64,000 bases of DNA from QAMX01 sp964448855 (GCA_964448855.1 CAYUXI010000009.1:16846-80845), one strand, 5' to 3'. Shown: positions 42,382 through 52,886, counted from the first letter of the stretch. Numbers and translations: made by a program. Notes: generated by a model from the sequence alone, not told the origin.

Positions 42382-42948
42382 TTATTTTTTGATGGATTTC
42401 AGGGACAGGCTATGCATACAGTAGTCGATGCCCGACCAGACGGTCACTGCGGCGAGTACCCAGCCGAGCACGTTGGCCACCAGCCGGTACGTTTCCTCCG
42501 CGATCAGCGTGCGGAAGCAGGGCAGCGGCATGGCCAGAATGCAGAGAATCGAGACAATTTGCAGGACGGTTTTCAGCTTGCCGGAGAACGCGGCGCCGAC
42601 GACCCTGCCGCCGGAGGCGAAGACGACGCGGATGGAGGTGATGGCGAATTCCCGCGCCAGTATCAGGAGCAGCGCAATCGGATGCATCAGTCCGTCTGCG
42701 ACAAACAGGACGAATGCAGACATCACGAGCAGCTTGTCGGCCAGCGGGTCGAGAATCTTGCCGAGATCCGTCACCTGATTGTATTTGCGGGCGATATGCC
42801 CATCCAGATGATCCGTCAGGGAGGCCAGCGCGAACAGCGCCAGTGCAAGCGCCTGTGCGGTGACGCCGTCCAGCTCCATGAACAGGACGAACACGGGGAT
42901 CAGCGCCAGTCGAACCAGCGTGATAATATTGGCAGTAGACATCTTCAA
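42382..42948 (-). CDS. pgsA: CDP-diacylglycerol-glycerol-3-phosphate 3-phosphatidyltransferase
   Basis: 188-aa membrane enzyme making phosphatidylglycerol phosphate. The CDP-alcohol phosphotransferase signature is DHLDGHIARKYNQVTDLGKILDPLADK, with all catalytic Asp present. About five membrane spans. 12 nt after rimO. Confidence 0.95.
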   Translation of the reverse strand: MKMSTANIITLVRLALIPVFVLFMELDGVTAQALALALFALASLTDHLDGHIARKYNQVTDLGKILDPLADKLLVMSAFVLFVADGLMHPIALLLILAREFAITSIRVVFASGGRVVGAAFSGKLKTVLQIVSILCILAMPLPCFRTLIAEETYRLVANVLGWVLAAVTVWSGIDYCMHSLSLKSIKK

Positions 42949-42960
42949 AGTTCCTCTCTC

Positions 42961-44313
42961 TCAGATCGTGGGTGCGGCACCGTCCAGATGACCCAGCGGT
43001 TCGCCGTCCAGCAGTTCGTCAATCCGAACGCGGCAGAGCTGCCCTTCAGAGACAGCGCCCTTTTCCGCGGTGAAGAAAATCTTGCCGTCCACATCGGGGG
43101 AATCCGCAAAGCTGCGGCCAAACCAGACCTCGGACAGCCGGTCATAGCCCTCGCAGAGAACGTCCAGCGTCTGGCCGACCAGGGAGCTATGGTATTCGTC
43201 CATGATTTCGCCCTGCAGCATCGTGATCAGGGAGACGCGGCGCGCCTTTTCGTCCTCATCGACCGGGTTCGGCAGCTCCGCCGCCGGTGTCCCCTCCTGC
43301 GGGGAGAAGGCAAAAACGCCCGCCCGCTCGATTTTCGCCTCGCGCAGGAACGTACAGAGCTCCTCGAACTGCTCCTCCGTTTCGCCGGGGAAGCCGACGA
43401 TCAGGCTGGTGCGCAGAACGACGCCGGGCAGCCGCTCCCGCAACGTGCGGAACAGGCGGCGGACGTCTGCCGAGACATAGTGGCGGTTCATCGCGCTCAG
43501 AATCGTGTCGTCAATGTGCTGGATGGGGATATCCAGATAGCGGACGATTTTTTCATTTTCCGCAATCACGTCGATCAGCTCGTCGGTGATGCCGTCCGGG
43601 TTGGCATAATGCAGCCGCACCCAGCGGACGGAATCGATGGCGCAGATCTGCCGGAGGAGCTGCGGCAGGCGGCTTTCGCCGTACAGGTCGATGCCGTATT
43701 TCGTGATGTCCTGCGCGATGACAATCAGCTCCTGCGCACCGTTTTCGGCGAGTGTGCGGCATTCGGCCAGAATCTCCTCCTCGCGGCGGGAGCGCAGGTC
43801 GCCACGGATGGAGGGAATCGTACAGTAGGAGCAGCGGTTGTTGCAGCCCTCGGCGATTTTGACGTAGGCCGTATACGGCGGCATACACGGGATGCGGCCG
43901 ACCTCTGCGACGGGTGCCTGCTTGTCGCCAAAGATCAGCGGCTTTTCTCCGGCCAGTGCGGCCTGCACGGCGGCGACAATCTGCGTATGGGCGCTGCAGC
44001 CCAGAACCGCGTCAATTTCGGGCATTTCCGTGTAGAGCTGCTCGCGGTAGCGCTCGGAAAGACACCCGGTGACCACGATGGCCTTCAGGCGGCTGTCGCG
44101 GTCGCGCTTGATTTCACAGAGCTCCAGAATATTTTCAATGGCTTCCGATTTGGCATCGTCGATGAACCCGCAGGTGTTGACGATGACCGCGTCGGCCTCA
44201 TCCAGATCGGCGGTCAGCGCGTATCCGGCTTCATCCAGAAGATAGAGCATCTGCTCACTGTCCACCAGATTTTTGGAGCAGCCGAGGGAGACAAGCCCGA
44301 TGGTTTGTTGCAT
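42961..44313 (-). CDS. rimO: ribosomal protein S12 methylthiotransferase RimO
   Basis: 450-aa radical SAM methylthiotransferase acting on Asp of ribosomal protein S12. The N-terminal UPF0004 domain begins with IGLVSLGCSKNLVDSEQM, with additional Cys in VNTCGFID and VVTGCLSERY. SAM cluster is EGCNNRCSYCTIPSIRG, and a C-terminal TRAM domain is present. MQQTIGLVSLG start at 44313 matches family practice; ATG at 44334, seven codons upstream, is possible and lies 1 nt past the recX stop. Confidence 0.95.
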   Translation of the reverse strand: MQQTIGLVSLGCSKNLVDSEQMLYLLDEAGYALTADLDEADAVIVNTCGFIDDAKSEAIENILELCEIKRDRDSRLKAIVVTGCLSERYREQLYTEMPEIDAVLGCSAHTQIVAAVQAALAGEKPLIFGDKQAPVAEVGRIPCMPPYTAYVKIAEGCNNRCSYCTIPSIRGDLRSRREEEILAECRTLAENGAQELIVIAQDITKYGIDLYGESRLPQLLRQICAIDSVRWVRLHYANPDGITDELIDVIAENEKIVRYLDIPIQHIDDTILSAMNRHYVSADVRRLFRTLRERLPGVVLRTSLIVGFPGETEEQFEELCTFLREAKIERAGVFAFSPQEGTPAAELPNPVDEDEKARRVSLITMLQGEIMDEYHSSLVGQTLDVLCEGYDRLSEVWFGRSFADSPDVDGKIFFTAEKGAVSEGQLCRVRIDELLDGEPLGHLDGAAPTI

Positions 44314-44335
44314 ACAATCTGTACGACCTTTCATG

Positions 44336-44977
44336 TTACGAATTGAAAAGAGAAGCCGCGTCCTCATCGCCCTGCTGCTGTGCATAGCGGCTGAGCGCGG
44401 CGCCGATGTCGGAGGAGGAAAAGCCGCGGCCTGCGAGGAACCGGTACATCCGGTCACGCGCTGCGCGGTCGAGCCTTGCGCCGCGCAGTCGGGCAGCAAT
44501 CAGCTCATCGAGTGCGTCTGCCGGTTCGGGCAGCGCTTCGGCGGCGGCCAGCGCCGTTTCGCGGTCGATGCCGCGCTTTGTCAGCTCAAAGAGCAGCGCA
44601 CGGCGCGACTGATGCCGGGCTGCCGCCCGCTCCGTCAGCGCGGCGGCATAGGCCGCATCGTCCACCAGACCGTAGTCGGACAGCTTTTCCAGCGCCTCTT
44701 CGATTTCGGACGGCTGATACCCGCGCTCAGCGAGCTTGTCAGACAGCTCCGCTTGGGAGCAGGCGCGCCGCCCCAGAATCATGGCGGCGGCTTCATCCGC
44801 CCGGATGCCGCCGTGCGCCGCCAGCGCCTCCAGCATTTCTGCCGTCAGCGATGTGCCCTCGCGCAGATTCCACTCCGCCGCGATGTCCCGCGTGACGCGG
44901 AGCAGTGTGCCGTCCTCCAGCTGCAGCAGCAGCCGCCCGCCGCGCCGGGCAGGCTTGACGGAAAGAATCACAGGCAT
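44336..44977 (-). CDS. recX: RecA regulator RecX
   Basis: 213 aa, tandem three-helix repeats. The motif ACSQAELSDKLAERGYQPSEIEEALEKL followed by YGLVDDAAYAAALTERAAAR is the RecX core. Modulates RecA filaments. 12 nt after recA, the classical arrangement. Confidence 0.93.
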   Translation of the reverse strand: MPVILSVKPARRGGRLLLQLEDGTLLRVTRDIAAEWNLREGTSLTAEMLEALAAHGGIRADEAAAMILGRRACSQAELSDKLAERGYQPSEIEEALEKLSDYGLVDDAAYAAALTERAAARHQSRRALLFELTKRGIDRETALAAAEALPEPADALDELIAARLRGARLDRAARDRMYRFLAGRGFSSSDIGAALSRYAQQQGDEDAASLFNS

Positions 44978-44989
44978 ACGCGCCTCCGG

Positions 44990-46084
44990 TTATTCTTCGA
45001 AATCTTCGACCAGAACAGGAGCCGGTGCGGCCGGGGCTTCGGCCTCGGCTTTGTCCCGTCCCTTTGCAGACTTGGCCTTTTCGCCGCGCGGCATTCCGCT
45101 TTCGGCGATTCGGCGGCGAATTTCCGCCTCCAGACCGTCGGCGATTTCCGGATTGTTTTTCAGGAAGATTTTGGCGTTGTCCTTGCCCTGGCCGAGGCGC
45201 GTTTCGCCCATATTGAACCAGGAGCCGCTCTTCTGAACCAGATCGAGCTTGACGCCGATATCGACCAGCTCACCCTCGCGGGAGATGCCCTGACCGAACA
45301 TCAGGTCAAATTCGGCCTCCCGGAACGGCGGAGCCACCTTGTTTTTCACGACCTTCACGCGGACGTGGTTGCCGACCACCTCGGAGCCGGACTTCAGGCT
45401 TTCCACACGGCGGACATCCATGCGAACCGAGGAATAGAACTTCAGCGCACGGCCGCCGGTCGTCACCTCCGGGTTGCCGTAGGCGATGCCGATTTTTTCG
45501 CGCAGCTGGTTGATGAAGATGGCGGCGGTGTTGGAGCGCGAAACCGGCGCGGCCAGCTTCCGCATGGCCTGAGACATCTGCCGCGCGAGGACGCCGACGT
45601 AGGCGTCGCCCATGTTGCCGTCAATTTCGCTCTTCGGCGTCAGCGCGGCGACGGAGTCCACGACGATGACGTCCAGCGCGCCGCTGTTGATGAGCGCCTC
45701 CGTAATCTGCAGCGCCTGTTCGCCGCAGTCCGGCTGCGAAACGAGCAGACTGTCCACATCGACACCGAGCGTGCGCGCCCATTCCGGGTCGAGTGCGTGC
45801 TCCGCGTCAATGAATGCGGCTTCCCCGCCGCGCTTCTGCGCCTCTGCAATGATGTGCAGCGCAAGCGTCGTCTTACCGGACGATTCCGGCCCGTAAATCT
45901 CGATGATGCGGCCACGGGGGACGCCGCCGATGCCGAGTGCAAGGTCCAGCGCAAGGGAGCCGGTCGGAATACAGTCCACGTTCATGACCGGATTGTCGCC
46001 GAGACGCATGACGCTCCCCTTGCCGTAGGTTTTTTCAATTTGAGCAAGCGCCGTTTCAAGCGCTTTCTTTTTATCTGTATCCAT
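44990..46084 (-). CDS. recA: recombinase RecA
   Basis: 364 aa. Walker A GPESSGKT, the MAW-type loop segment and L2 (SNTAAIFINQLREKIG) with the family signature ALKFYSSVRMDVRR. C-terminal basic/acidic tail ends PAAPAPVLVEDFEE. Start at 46084 (MDTDKKKALE) follows GGAGG by 6 nt; an upstream in-frame ATG lies in the leader and is rejected. First gene of recA-recX-rimO-pgsA-cysS. Confidence 0.97.
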   Translation of the reverse strand: MDTDKKKALETALAQIEKTYGKGSVMRLGDNPVMNVDCIPTGSLALDLALGIGGVPRGRIIEIYGPESSGKTTLALHIIAEAQKRGGEAAFIDAEHALDPEWARTLGVDVDSLLVSQPDCGEQALQITEALINSGALDVIVVDSVAALTPKSEIDGNMGDAYVGVLARQMSQAMRKLAAPVSRSNTAAIFINQLREKIGIAYGNPEVTTGGRALKFYSSVRMDVRRVESLKSGSEVVGNHVRVKVVKNKVAPPFREAEFDLMFGQGISREGELVDIGVKLDLVQKSGSWFNMGETRLGQGKDNAKIFLKNNPEIADGLEAEIRRRIAESGMPRGEKAKSAKGRDKAEAEAPAAPAPVLVEDFEE

Positions 46085-46130
46085 TCTGATCCTCCAAAAG
46101 CAGATCCGCATGGAGCGGATGTTCTCCTAT

Positions 46131-46159
46131 ATTTTACTATATTTGCATGGAAAAATCAA
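46131..46159 (-). promoter_or_regulatory. promoter of recA operon
   Basis: Minus strand TTGATT (complement of 46154-46159), 17 bp, TAAAAT (complement of 46131-46136). Immediately downstream is an inverted repeat ATCCGC-N5-GCGGAT (46104-46120) and an AGAACAT sequence. A canonical LexA box (GAACNNNNGTTC) is not present. Confidence 0.72.
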
Positions 46160-46186
46160 CCGGGACGGCGGAAAAACCTGTGCAGG

Positions 46187-47062
46187 TCACATCGCCTTGA
46201 AGCCGCGGCCGAGCACCTCACGCGCTTCCGTGACCATGATGAAGGCGTCGGGATCGTGCATCCGGATCAGCTGCTTCATATGCGAGAGCTGGCGGCGGGA
46301 AACGGCGCAGACCAGCATGGACTGCGGCGTCTGCGTGTAGGCACCCGTGCCGTTCAGGATGGTCACGCCGCGCTGCAGCGAATGAATCAGGACGTCGGAG
46401 ATTTCGTCGGCCTGCTTGGTGATGATGAACGCCACCGAAGCGATGTTCGCGCCGTACATGACCGCATCGATCACGACGGACGCCAGATACATGGCGACGG
46501 CTGTATAGCCGGCGGCGGCGACGTCGCGGAAGATGACGGTGTTGGCGATGACGACGAGCACATCGCCGATCAGAATGACGCGGCCGAGCGACAGCTCCTC
46601 GTGCCTGCGGTTGAGCAGCACGCCGATGATATCCGTCCCGCCGGTGCTGCCGCCGGCGGCCATGACGATGCCCATGCCGAGGCCGGTGCAGGCGCCGCCG
46701 AGCACACAGCAGAGCATCCGGTCATTTTCGAAATCGGCGACAACCGGCAGCGTCATGGCGAACACGTCCATCCAGACGGAGACGGCCAGAACGCCGACCA
46801 CGCTCAGGATGAAGAAATAGCGCCCCATGGTCTTGTAGCCGAGCAGAAAGAGCGGAATGTTCATGACGACCGTCATGACACCGACGGGGAGCTGCGCCAG
46901 CTTGTTGAGAATCAGCGCAATGCCGGTGAGGCCGCCGGTGGTCAGATCGGCAGGGGCGTAGAACATTTCCACGCCGAACGCATAAATCGCACCGCCGAGG
47001 ACGATCAGCAACGTGCGCAGCAGATAGCGCCGAGCATCGGCGGATTCCGTGGTTTTCTGCAT
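46187..47062 (-). CDS. YitT family membrane protein (DUF161/DUF2179)
   Basis: 291 aa. Five or six membrane spans with GLTGIALILN and the GGSTGGTDIIGVLLNR motif, then a cytoplasmic DUF2179 domain (RGVTILNGTGAYTQTPQSMLVCAVSRRQ). Family function is unsettled. Preceded by AAAGGAG; it lies upstream of recA but with a separate recA promoter between. Confidence 0.92.
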   Translation of the reverse strand: MQKTTESADARRYLLRTLLIVLGGAIYAFGVEMFYAPADLTTGGLTGIALILNKLAQLPVGVMTVVMNIPLFLLGYKTMGRYFFILSVVGVLAVSVWMDVFAMTLPVVADFENDRMLCCVLGGACTGLGMGIVMAAGGSTGGTDIIGVLLNRRHEELSLGRVILIGDVLVVIANTVIFRDVAAAGYTAVAMYLASVVIDAVMYGANIASVAFIITKQADEISDVLIHSLQRGVTILNGTGAYTQTPQSMLVCAVSRRQLSHMKQLIRMHDPDAFIMVTEAREVLGRGFKAM

Positions 47063-47132
47063 AAAAAGGGGCTCCTTTCTTTTGTAAAAAACAGAATCAG
47101 CGGGAACGCGACTGCGTTCCGGAAAAACAAGG

Positions 47133-47161
47133 TTGACAAATGCGGCGGATTGTATTACAAT
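47133..47161 (+). promoter_or_regulatory. promoter of tRNA-Arg
   Basis: TTGACA (47133-47138), 17 bp, TACAAT (47156-47161). Upstream lies a 7-bp hairpin GGAACGC/GCGTTCC (47103-47109, 47114-47120) of unknown role. Confidence 0.88.
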
Positions 47162-47217
47162 ATAAAAGATATGGGAAGCCGTCCGGTGCAGCTGCGCCGG
47201 GTCACCCGATATGATAT

Positions 47218-47294
47218 GCGCCAGTAGCTCAGCTGGATAGAGCGTCCGCCTCCTAAGCGGAAGGTCGGGGATTCGAATTCCTTCTGGCGCGCCA
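47218..47294 (+). tRNA. tRNA-Arg (anticodon CCT)
   Basis: 77 nt cloverleaf with encoded CCA: acceptor GCGCCAG/CTGGCGC, D-arm GCTC...GAGC, anticodon stem TCCGC/GCGGA with loop CTCCTAA (anticodon CCT, reads AGG), and T-loop TTCGAAT. The T-stem contains two G-U pairs. Followed by a terminator and tadA. Confidence 0.97.
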
Positions 47295-47302
47295 GGTTTG
47301 AT

Positions 47303-47339
47303 GCCGAAAGTCCCGGTTTCCGGGGGTTTCGGCTTTTTT
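47303..47339 (+). terminator. terminator after tRNA-Arg
   Basis: GCCGAAA...CCCGG / CCGGG...TTTCGGC stem (47303-47333) and TTTTTT. Confidence 0.85.
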
Positions 47340-47383
47340 ACAGGATTGGGACAGGCGATTGCAGCGGAAAGGGCGGGATTTCG

Positions 47384-47920
47384 ATGAACCCAACGGAAAC
47401 ACAGCAGGCACAGGACGAACGCTTCATGAAGGAAGCGCTCCGTCAGGCGAAAAAGGCCGCGTCCATCGGCGAGGTGCCGGTCGGCTGCGTGATCGTCCGC
47501 GACGGGGTCATCGTTTCACGCGGCTACAACCGCCGTGAGATCGACGGCAATGCGCTGGCGCACGCGGAAATCCGCGCCATTGACCGCGCCTGCAAACGGC
47601 TGGGCGGCTGGCGGCTCTGGCAGTGCGACCTGTATGTCACGCTGGAGCCCTGCTTGATGTGCTCCGGGGCGATCGTCAATGCGCGGCTGCGCCGTGTGGT
47701 ATACGGGGCATCAGACAACAAAAACGGTGCGCTGAGCGGCCTGACGCTTGCGGGACAGTACCAGCCGGAGATTGTGAGCGGCATCTGTCAGGAGCCGTGC
47801 ACCGCCGTGCTGAAGGACTTTTTTGCGGCCATGCGTGCCCGGCGTGCGGCGGAAAGTGAGCAACGTGCGCCGCTATTTCCAGCGGCGGCGGAGGTGCCGG
47901 TACAGCGAGACGAGCCGTGA
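47384..47920 (+). CDS. tadA: tRNA(adenine-34) deaminase TadA
   Basis: 178 aa. Converts A34 to inosine in tRNA-Arg(ACG). Zinc site HAE (LAHAEIRAID) and PCLMC (LEPCLMCSGAIVNARL), with the C-terminal helix of the family followed by a non-conserved 20-residue tail. It lies 45 nt after the tRNA-Arg terminator. Its 3' end overlaps the convergent membrane-protein gene by 48 nt, mostly over that tail. Confidence 0.93.
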   Translation: MNPTETQQAQDERFMKEALRQAKKAASIGEVPVGCVIVRDGVIVSRGYNRREIDGNALAHAEIRAIDRACKRLGGWRLWQCDLYVTLEPCLMCSGAIVNARLRRVVYGASDNKNGALSGLTLAGQYQPEIVSGICQEPCTAVLKDFFAAMRARRAAESEQRAPLFPAAAEVPVQRDEP

Positions 47921-48382
47921 AAAGCCGAGATCGTAGATGAAAAAGGCGCCGTTTAGAAAGAGAAGCGTCAGCGGATAGACCCACGGAATGTCCGGCAGAG
48001 CAGGGAACGTGGCGAAGGCCTTCAGCAGCAGACAGAGCACGGCGAGTGCCGCGTTAAAAAATAGCAGCTTCAGCAGGTATTCCACGCAGGCGAGGCGAAC
48101 CGATTCGGCGAAGGATTTGAAAATCGGGTACGGGCCGAAAATCAGGATGTACATCAGCGGGACGGATTTGTCCGTGACGAACAGCACCGAGAGCAGCGCG
48201 ACGGTCAGATAGCAGAGCATGGCATGGGTTCGCCCGCATTCCAGAAAGACAATCGCCACCAGCAAACTGGCAAACACCGCCAGCGTGATGGACAGGGTGG
48301 AGAAAAAGCCGGCGGCAAAGAGCAGAATCAGCGAAAATGCCGCAATCAGAGACGTAAACGATAATTTCTTGACCGGCTTCAT
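47873..48382 (-). CDS. conserved membrane protein, unknown function
   Basis: 169 aa with about five hydrophobic segments, N-terminal KKLSFTSLIAAFSLILLFAAGFF. Resembles small Clostridia membrane proteins with a FGPYPIFKSF motif, located with DnaJ-domain and DUF5685 genes. Ends inside tadA on the opposite strand. 9 nt after the J-domain gene, so co-transcribed with it. Confidence 0.75.
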   Translation of the reverse strand: MKPVKKLSFTSLIAAFSLILLFAAGFFSTLSITLAVFASLLVAIVFLECGRTHAMLCYLTVALLSVLFVTDKSVPLMYILIFGPYPIFKSFAESVRLACVEYLLKLLFFNAALAVLCLLLKAFATFPALPDIPWVYPLTLLFLNGAFFIYDLGFSRLVSLYRHLRRRWK

Positions 48383-48391
48383 GGCAATTCC

Positions 48392-48988
48392 TCAAAAGCA
48401 CCAGCGCCCCGTGCAGTGACAGCAGCTCATGCAGCCGAGACAGGTGGCGCAGGAATTGCACAGCTCCAGCGTGCGGTCTGCGTCGGACGAGGTGTGCTCG
48501 CGGTAGACGCTGCGCCGCATATTCAGCTGCTCCAGCGCGGCTGCGTATTCCGCATTGCCCGGCTCCATGGAAACAGCCTGACGGAAATAGGTGACGGCGC
48601 GGTCGAACTGTCCCCGCCGATAGCAGAGGCTCCCGGCCAGGAAAAACCATTCGGCCTCGCGTGCGGGCGTTTTTTGCAGCAGCTCCTGCGCCATGTCGAG
48701 GTAGCCGGACGCGATGCAGGTGCGGATGCGTGCATAGACCTCCGACGTGCCGCGACCGGAAGCGCCGGTCGGACGGGCGGACTGTGCGCTCTTTTGTCCA
48801 CCGGAGCGCAGCTGCCGGATTTCGTCATAGGCGGCGTTGATCTGCTTCATCTTTTCCGCGGCGACGTCGGCGAGCGGGCTGTTCACATAGTTGTCGGGGT
48901 GGTATTTTTTCGCCAGAGACCGATAGGCCTGGCGAATTTCATCATCGGTGGCGTTCGGGCTGACGCCGAGAACCTGATAGGGATCCAT
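48392..48988 (-). CDS. J-domain (DnaJ) protein with TPR-like region and Cys-rich tail
   Basis: 198 aa. J-domain at residues 1-65 with HPD (KKYHPDNY), a linker, and a TPR-like repeat (about 105-160; EWFFLAGSLCYRRGQFDRAVTYFRQAV). The last 22 residues contain eight Cys in closely spaced pairs (CNSCATCLGCMSCCHC), suggesting metal or Fe-S binding. Not a full DnaJ: no G/F or classical zinc domain. Middle gene of DUF5685-J-membrane protein. Confidence 0.85.
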   Translation of the reverse strand: MDPYQVLGVSPNATDDEIRQAYRSLAKKYHPDNYVNSPLADVAAEKMKQINAAYDEIRQLRSGGQKSAQSARPTGASGRGTSEVYARIRTCIASGYLDMAQELLQKTPAREAEWFFLAGSLCYRRGQFDRAVTYFRQAVSMEPGNAEYAAALEQLNMRRSVYREHTSSDADRTLELCNSCATCLGCMSCCHCTGRWCF

Positions 48989-49015
48989 AAATGTCGGTGC
49001 CTTTCTTTGATACAG

Positions 49016-49873
49016 TCAGTGTCCGTCCTCCGCAGGGGTGGCCAGAACGGTGCGCATGGCGTCCGGCAGACCGAGGTACAGAATATTGGCGCAGATGGGC
49101 GAATCCGGCCGGGTGGGCAGCAGCTCGAATGCCGCAGCGGCGGCGGCCAGAGACAGCTCCATCGTTTCCTCGAGCGCCTCGCGGTCTGCTTCGGAAAGCA
49201 CGGGCGTTGTCAGGGAAAACCGGGGAATGAGCGGGTTGAACCGGCCATGCCGGAAATCGTCCTGCAAATCGTCCACCGCGTCGAGCAGGTAGACAAACCG
49301 CCCGACGTGATAGAATAGCTCATGCCGGATGCGCGCCTCCTCCGGCACGAGGAGCGCCAGCTCCGCCGTCACGGCGGCAAAGCAGTCGGCAGCCTGATCG
49401 AGAAGGGCCGAGCCGTCGCCGGGTGCCGCCTCTATCGCGGTCAGCGCCTGCAAATGGCTTGCGGCAGATTCCGCAAAGGCGGGCTCTGACTGCTCGGCGG
49501 TTCGATATGCACGGCGTAAGCCGCGCCGGCCGAGCCGCGCCGCTAACCGACGCACCCCGCGCTGATCGCGGACGGCATCGTCGAGCTTGTGCCACGCGAG
49601 AATCACGGTCATAGCGGCAATCCGCTCCAGCGCAGCCGATTCACCTACGACACAGCGGTGGCGAAACGGGTGCACCGGGCAGCGCTTCCGGCAGGTCGCC
49701 GGCGGCTCCGGCAGCAGCAGAATCGGCAGCACCATGTCATAGCTGACGCAAAACCGCGCCAGCAGGCCGAACCGGTGCGCAAGCGCATGGCACAGGCCGC
49801 AATAGGCAGACTGATACCGCTCTCCTTCGCGGATGCGCAGCTCCGGCTTGAGCGGTCGAATATATCCGTACAT
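49016..49873 (-). CDS. DUF5685 family protein (all-helical, isoprenoid-synthase-like motif)
   Basis: 285 aa. The N-terminal MYGYIRPLKPELRIREGERY and AYCGLCHAL are characteristic of DUF5685. Cys-rich patch CRKRCPVHPFRHRC at about residues 61-74. LLDAVDDLQDDFRHGRFNPL resembles the aspartate-rich motif of trans-isoprenyl diphosphate synthases. Function unknown. AGGAG lies 7 nt before the ATG. First gene of a three-gene unit with its own promoter. Confidence 0.85.
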   Translation of the reverse strand: MYGYIRPLKPELRIREGERYQSAYCGLCHALAHRFGLLARFCVSYDMVLPILLLPEPPATCRKRCPVHPFRHRCVVGESAALERIAAMTVILAWHKLDDAVRDQRGVRRLAARLGRRGLRRAYRTAEQSEPAFAESAASHLQALTAIEAAPGDGSALLDQAADCFAAVTAELALLVPEEARIRHELFYHVGRFVYLLDAVDDLQDDFRHGRFNPLIPRFSLTTPVLSEADREALEETMELSLAAAAAAFELLPTRPDSPICANILYLGLPDAMRTVLATPAEDGH

Positions 49874-49927
49874 CGGCAGGCTCCTGACGTTGCGAAAAAA
49901 TCAAAAAGAAGTCTCTTCTACCTCTAT

Positions 49928-49956
49928 ATTATATACCGAATTGTCAAACGGGTCAA
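49928..49956 (-). promoter_or_regulatory. promoter of DUF5685-dnaJ-membrane protein unit
   Basis: Minus strand TTGACC (complement of 49951-49956), 17 bp, TATAAT (complement of 49928-49933). Confidence 0.82.
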
Positions 49957-50121
49957 GGTATAAAATGTAAATCCTCCCGTACACATAAATATGCATACGA
50001 ATGTATGAAACATCCATCGCCATCGACGGAATATTTCAGGGCGTACCCGGTTGGATTTTGGGATTCAACCGGCGCCTTTGAGCTATATTGATAGATATCC
50101 AAAAATATCCACAGCTGTTTC

Positions 50122-50164
50122 GTGAAAATTCACTATTGCCAAAACAGAAGGACTCGTGTATAAT
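50122..50164 (+). promoter_or_regulatory. promoter of argGH with adjoining palindrome
   Basis: TTGCCA (50136-50141), 17 bp, TATAAT (50159-50164). Directly upstream is GTGAA-AA-TTCAC (50122-50133), similar to half of an ArgR/AhrC box (TGAAT-N4-ATTCA) but not a full match. Further upstream is a hairpin CCGGTTG/CAACCGG (50047-50072). Nothing else is seen in 49957-50121. Confidence 0.7.
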
Positions 50165-50202
50165 TATACCATCGACTTGGAACAAACACGGAGGTTTACA
50201 AT

Positions 50203-51449
50203 ATGAATCATCTGAATGCACAAAAGAAGACATACAAGAAGGTCGTTCTGGCCTATTCCGGCGGCCTGGATACCTCGGTCATCATTCCGTGGCTGAAGGA
50301 GAACTACGGCTGCGAGGTCATCGCCGTCGCCGCCGACGTGGGTCAGGGCGCAGAGCTGACCGGTCTGGAAGAAAAGGCCATCAAGACGGGCGCATCCAAG
50401 CTGTACATCGAAGACCTGAAAGAGGAATTCGTCAACGACTACATCGTCCCGACGATTCAGGCCGGTGCAAAATACGAAAACACCTACCTGCTGGGCACAT
50501 CCTTTGCCCGCCCGGTCATTGCAAAGCGCATCGTTGAAATCGCAAAGGCCGAGGGTGCCGACGCCATCGCGCACGGCTGCACCGGTAAGGGCAACGACCA
50601 GGTGCGTTTCGAGCTGACGATCAAGCACTTCGCCCCGGAGCTGGACATCATTGCGCCGTGGCGGACGTGGGAAATGAACTCGCGTGACGACGAAATCGCC
50701 TATGCCCAGGCGCACAACGTGCCGATCGGCATGACGCACGAAACGAGCTACTCCAAGGACAAGAACCTCTGGCATCTGAGCCATGAGGGCCTCGATCTGG
50801 AGGATCCGGCCAACGAGCCGATGTACGATAAGATTCTGGAGCTGGGCGTGACGCCGGAAAAAGCACCGGATCAGCCGACCTACGTCTCCATCGGCTTTGA
50901 AAAGGGCGTTCCGGTCTCCCTGAACGGCGAAGCGCTGTCCGCGCTGGACATCATCACTGCGCTGAATCAGGTCGGCGGTGCCAACGGCATCGGCATCATC
51001 GATATCGTTGAGAACCGTCTGGTCGGTATGAAGTCCCGCGGCGTCTATGAGACTCCGGGCGGCACCATCCTGTACGCCGCACACGAGATGCTGGAAATGC
51101 TCTGCCTCGACCGCGAGACCATGCATCTGAAGCAGCAGCTGTCCGGCAAATTCGCCGATTTCGTCTACTTCGGCCAGTGGTTCACCCCGGCCAGAGAAGC
51201 GCTGAGCGCCTTTGTGGAGAGCACGCAGAAGACCGTGACCGGCACCGTCCGCTTGAAGCTGTACAAGGGCAACGTCATCAACGCCGGCATTCAGTCGCCG
51301 TACTCCCTCTACAGCGAAGAATTCGCCTCCTTCGGCGAAGACGAGGTCTATGACCAGTTCGATTCCGAAGGCTTCATCAACCTGTTCGGCCTGCCGATCA
51401 AGATCAGCGCACTGCTGGCGCAGGCTCGCGGACAGAAAGCAGAGGAACA

Positions 51450-51453
<4 letters not shown>
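50203..51453 (+). CDS. argG: argininosuccinate synthase
   Basis: 416 aa, condenses citrulline and aspartate with ATP. The N-type ATP pyrophosphatase motif is AYSGGLDTSV (about residue 17). Also present are HGCTGKGNDQVRFE and GRxxYETPGG-like RGVYETPGGTILYAAH. GGAGG lies 8 nt before the ATG. Overlaps argH by 4 nt (ATGA). Confidence 0.97.
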
Positions 51454-52838
<1,385 letters not shown>

Positions 52839-52846
52839 GAAAACAG

Positions 52847-52886
52847 GGGCGATATTCGGTCGAAACCACCGGATATCGCCCTTTTT
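52847..52886 (+). terminator. terminator of argGH
   Basis: GGGCGATAT-T-CGGT / ACCG-G-ATATCGCCC stem (52847-52881) then TTTTT. Confidence 0.92.

Noticed and set aside
46085..46136. LexA/SOS box at the recA promoter
   Set aside because: An AGAACAT half-site and a small inverted repeat exist, but no GAACNNNNGTTC palindrome.
44273..47227. Very long antisense open frame over recX, recA and yitT
   Set aside because: Codon composition mirrors the real minus-strand genes; it is a shadow frame caused by high GC.
49957..50202. T-box or arginine riboswitch ahead of argG
   Set aside because: The leader from the mapped promoter is under 40 nt, so no riboswitch fits; only a weak ArgR-like palindrome is present.
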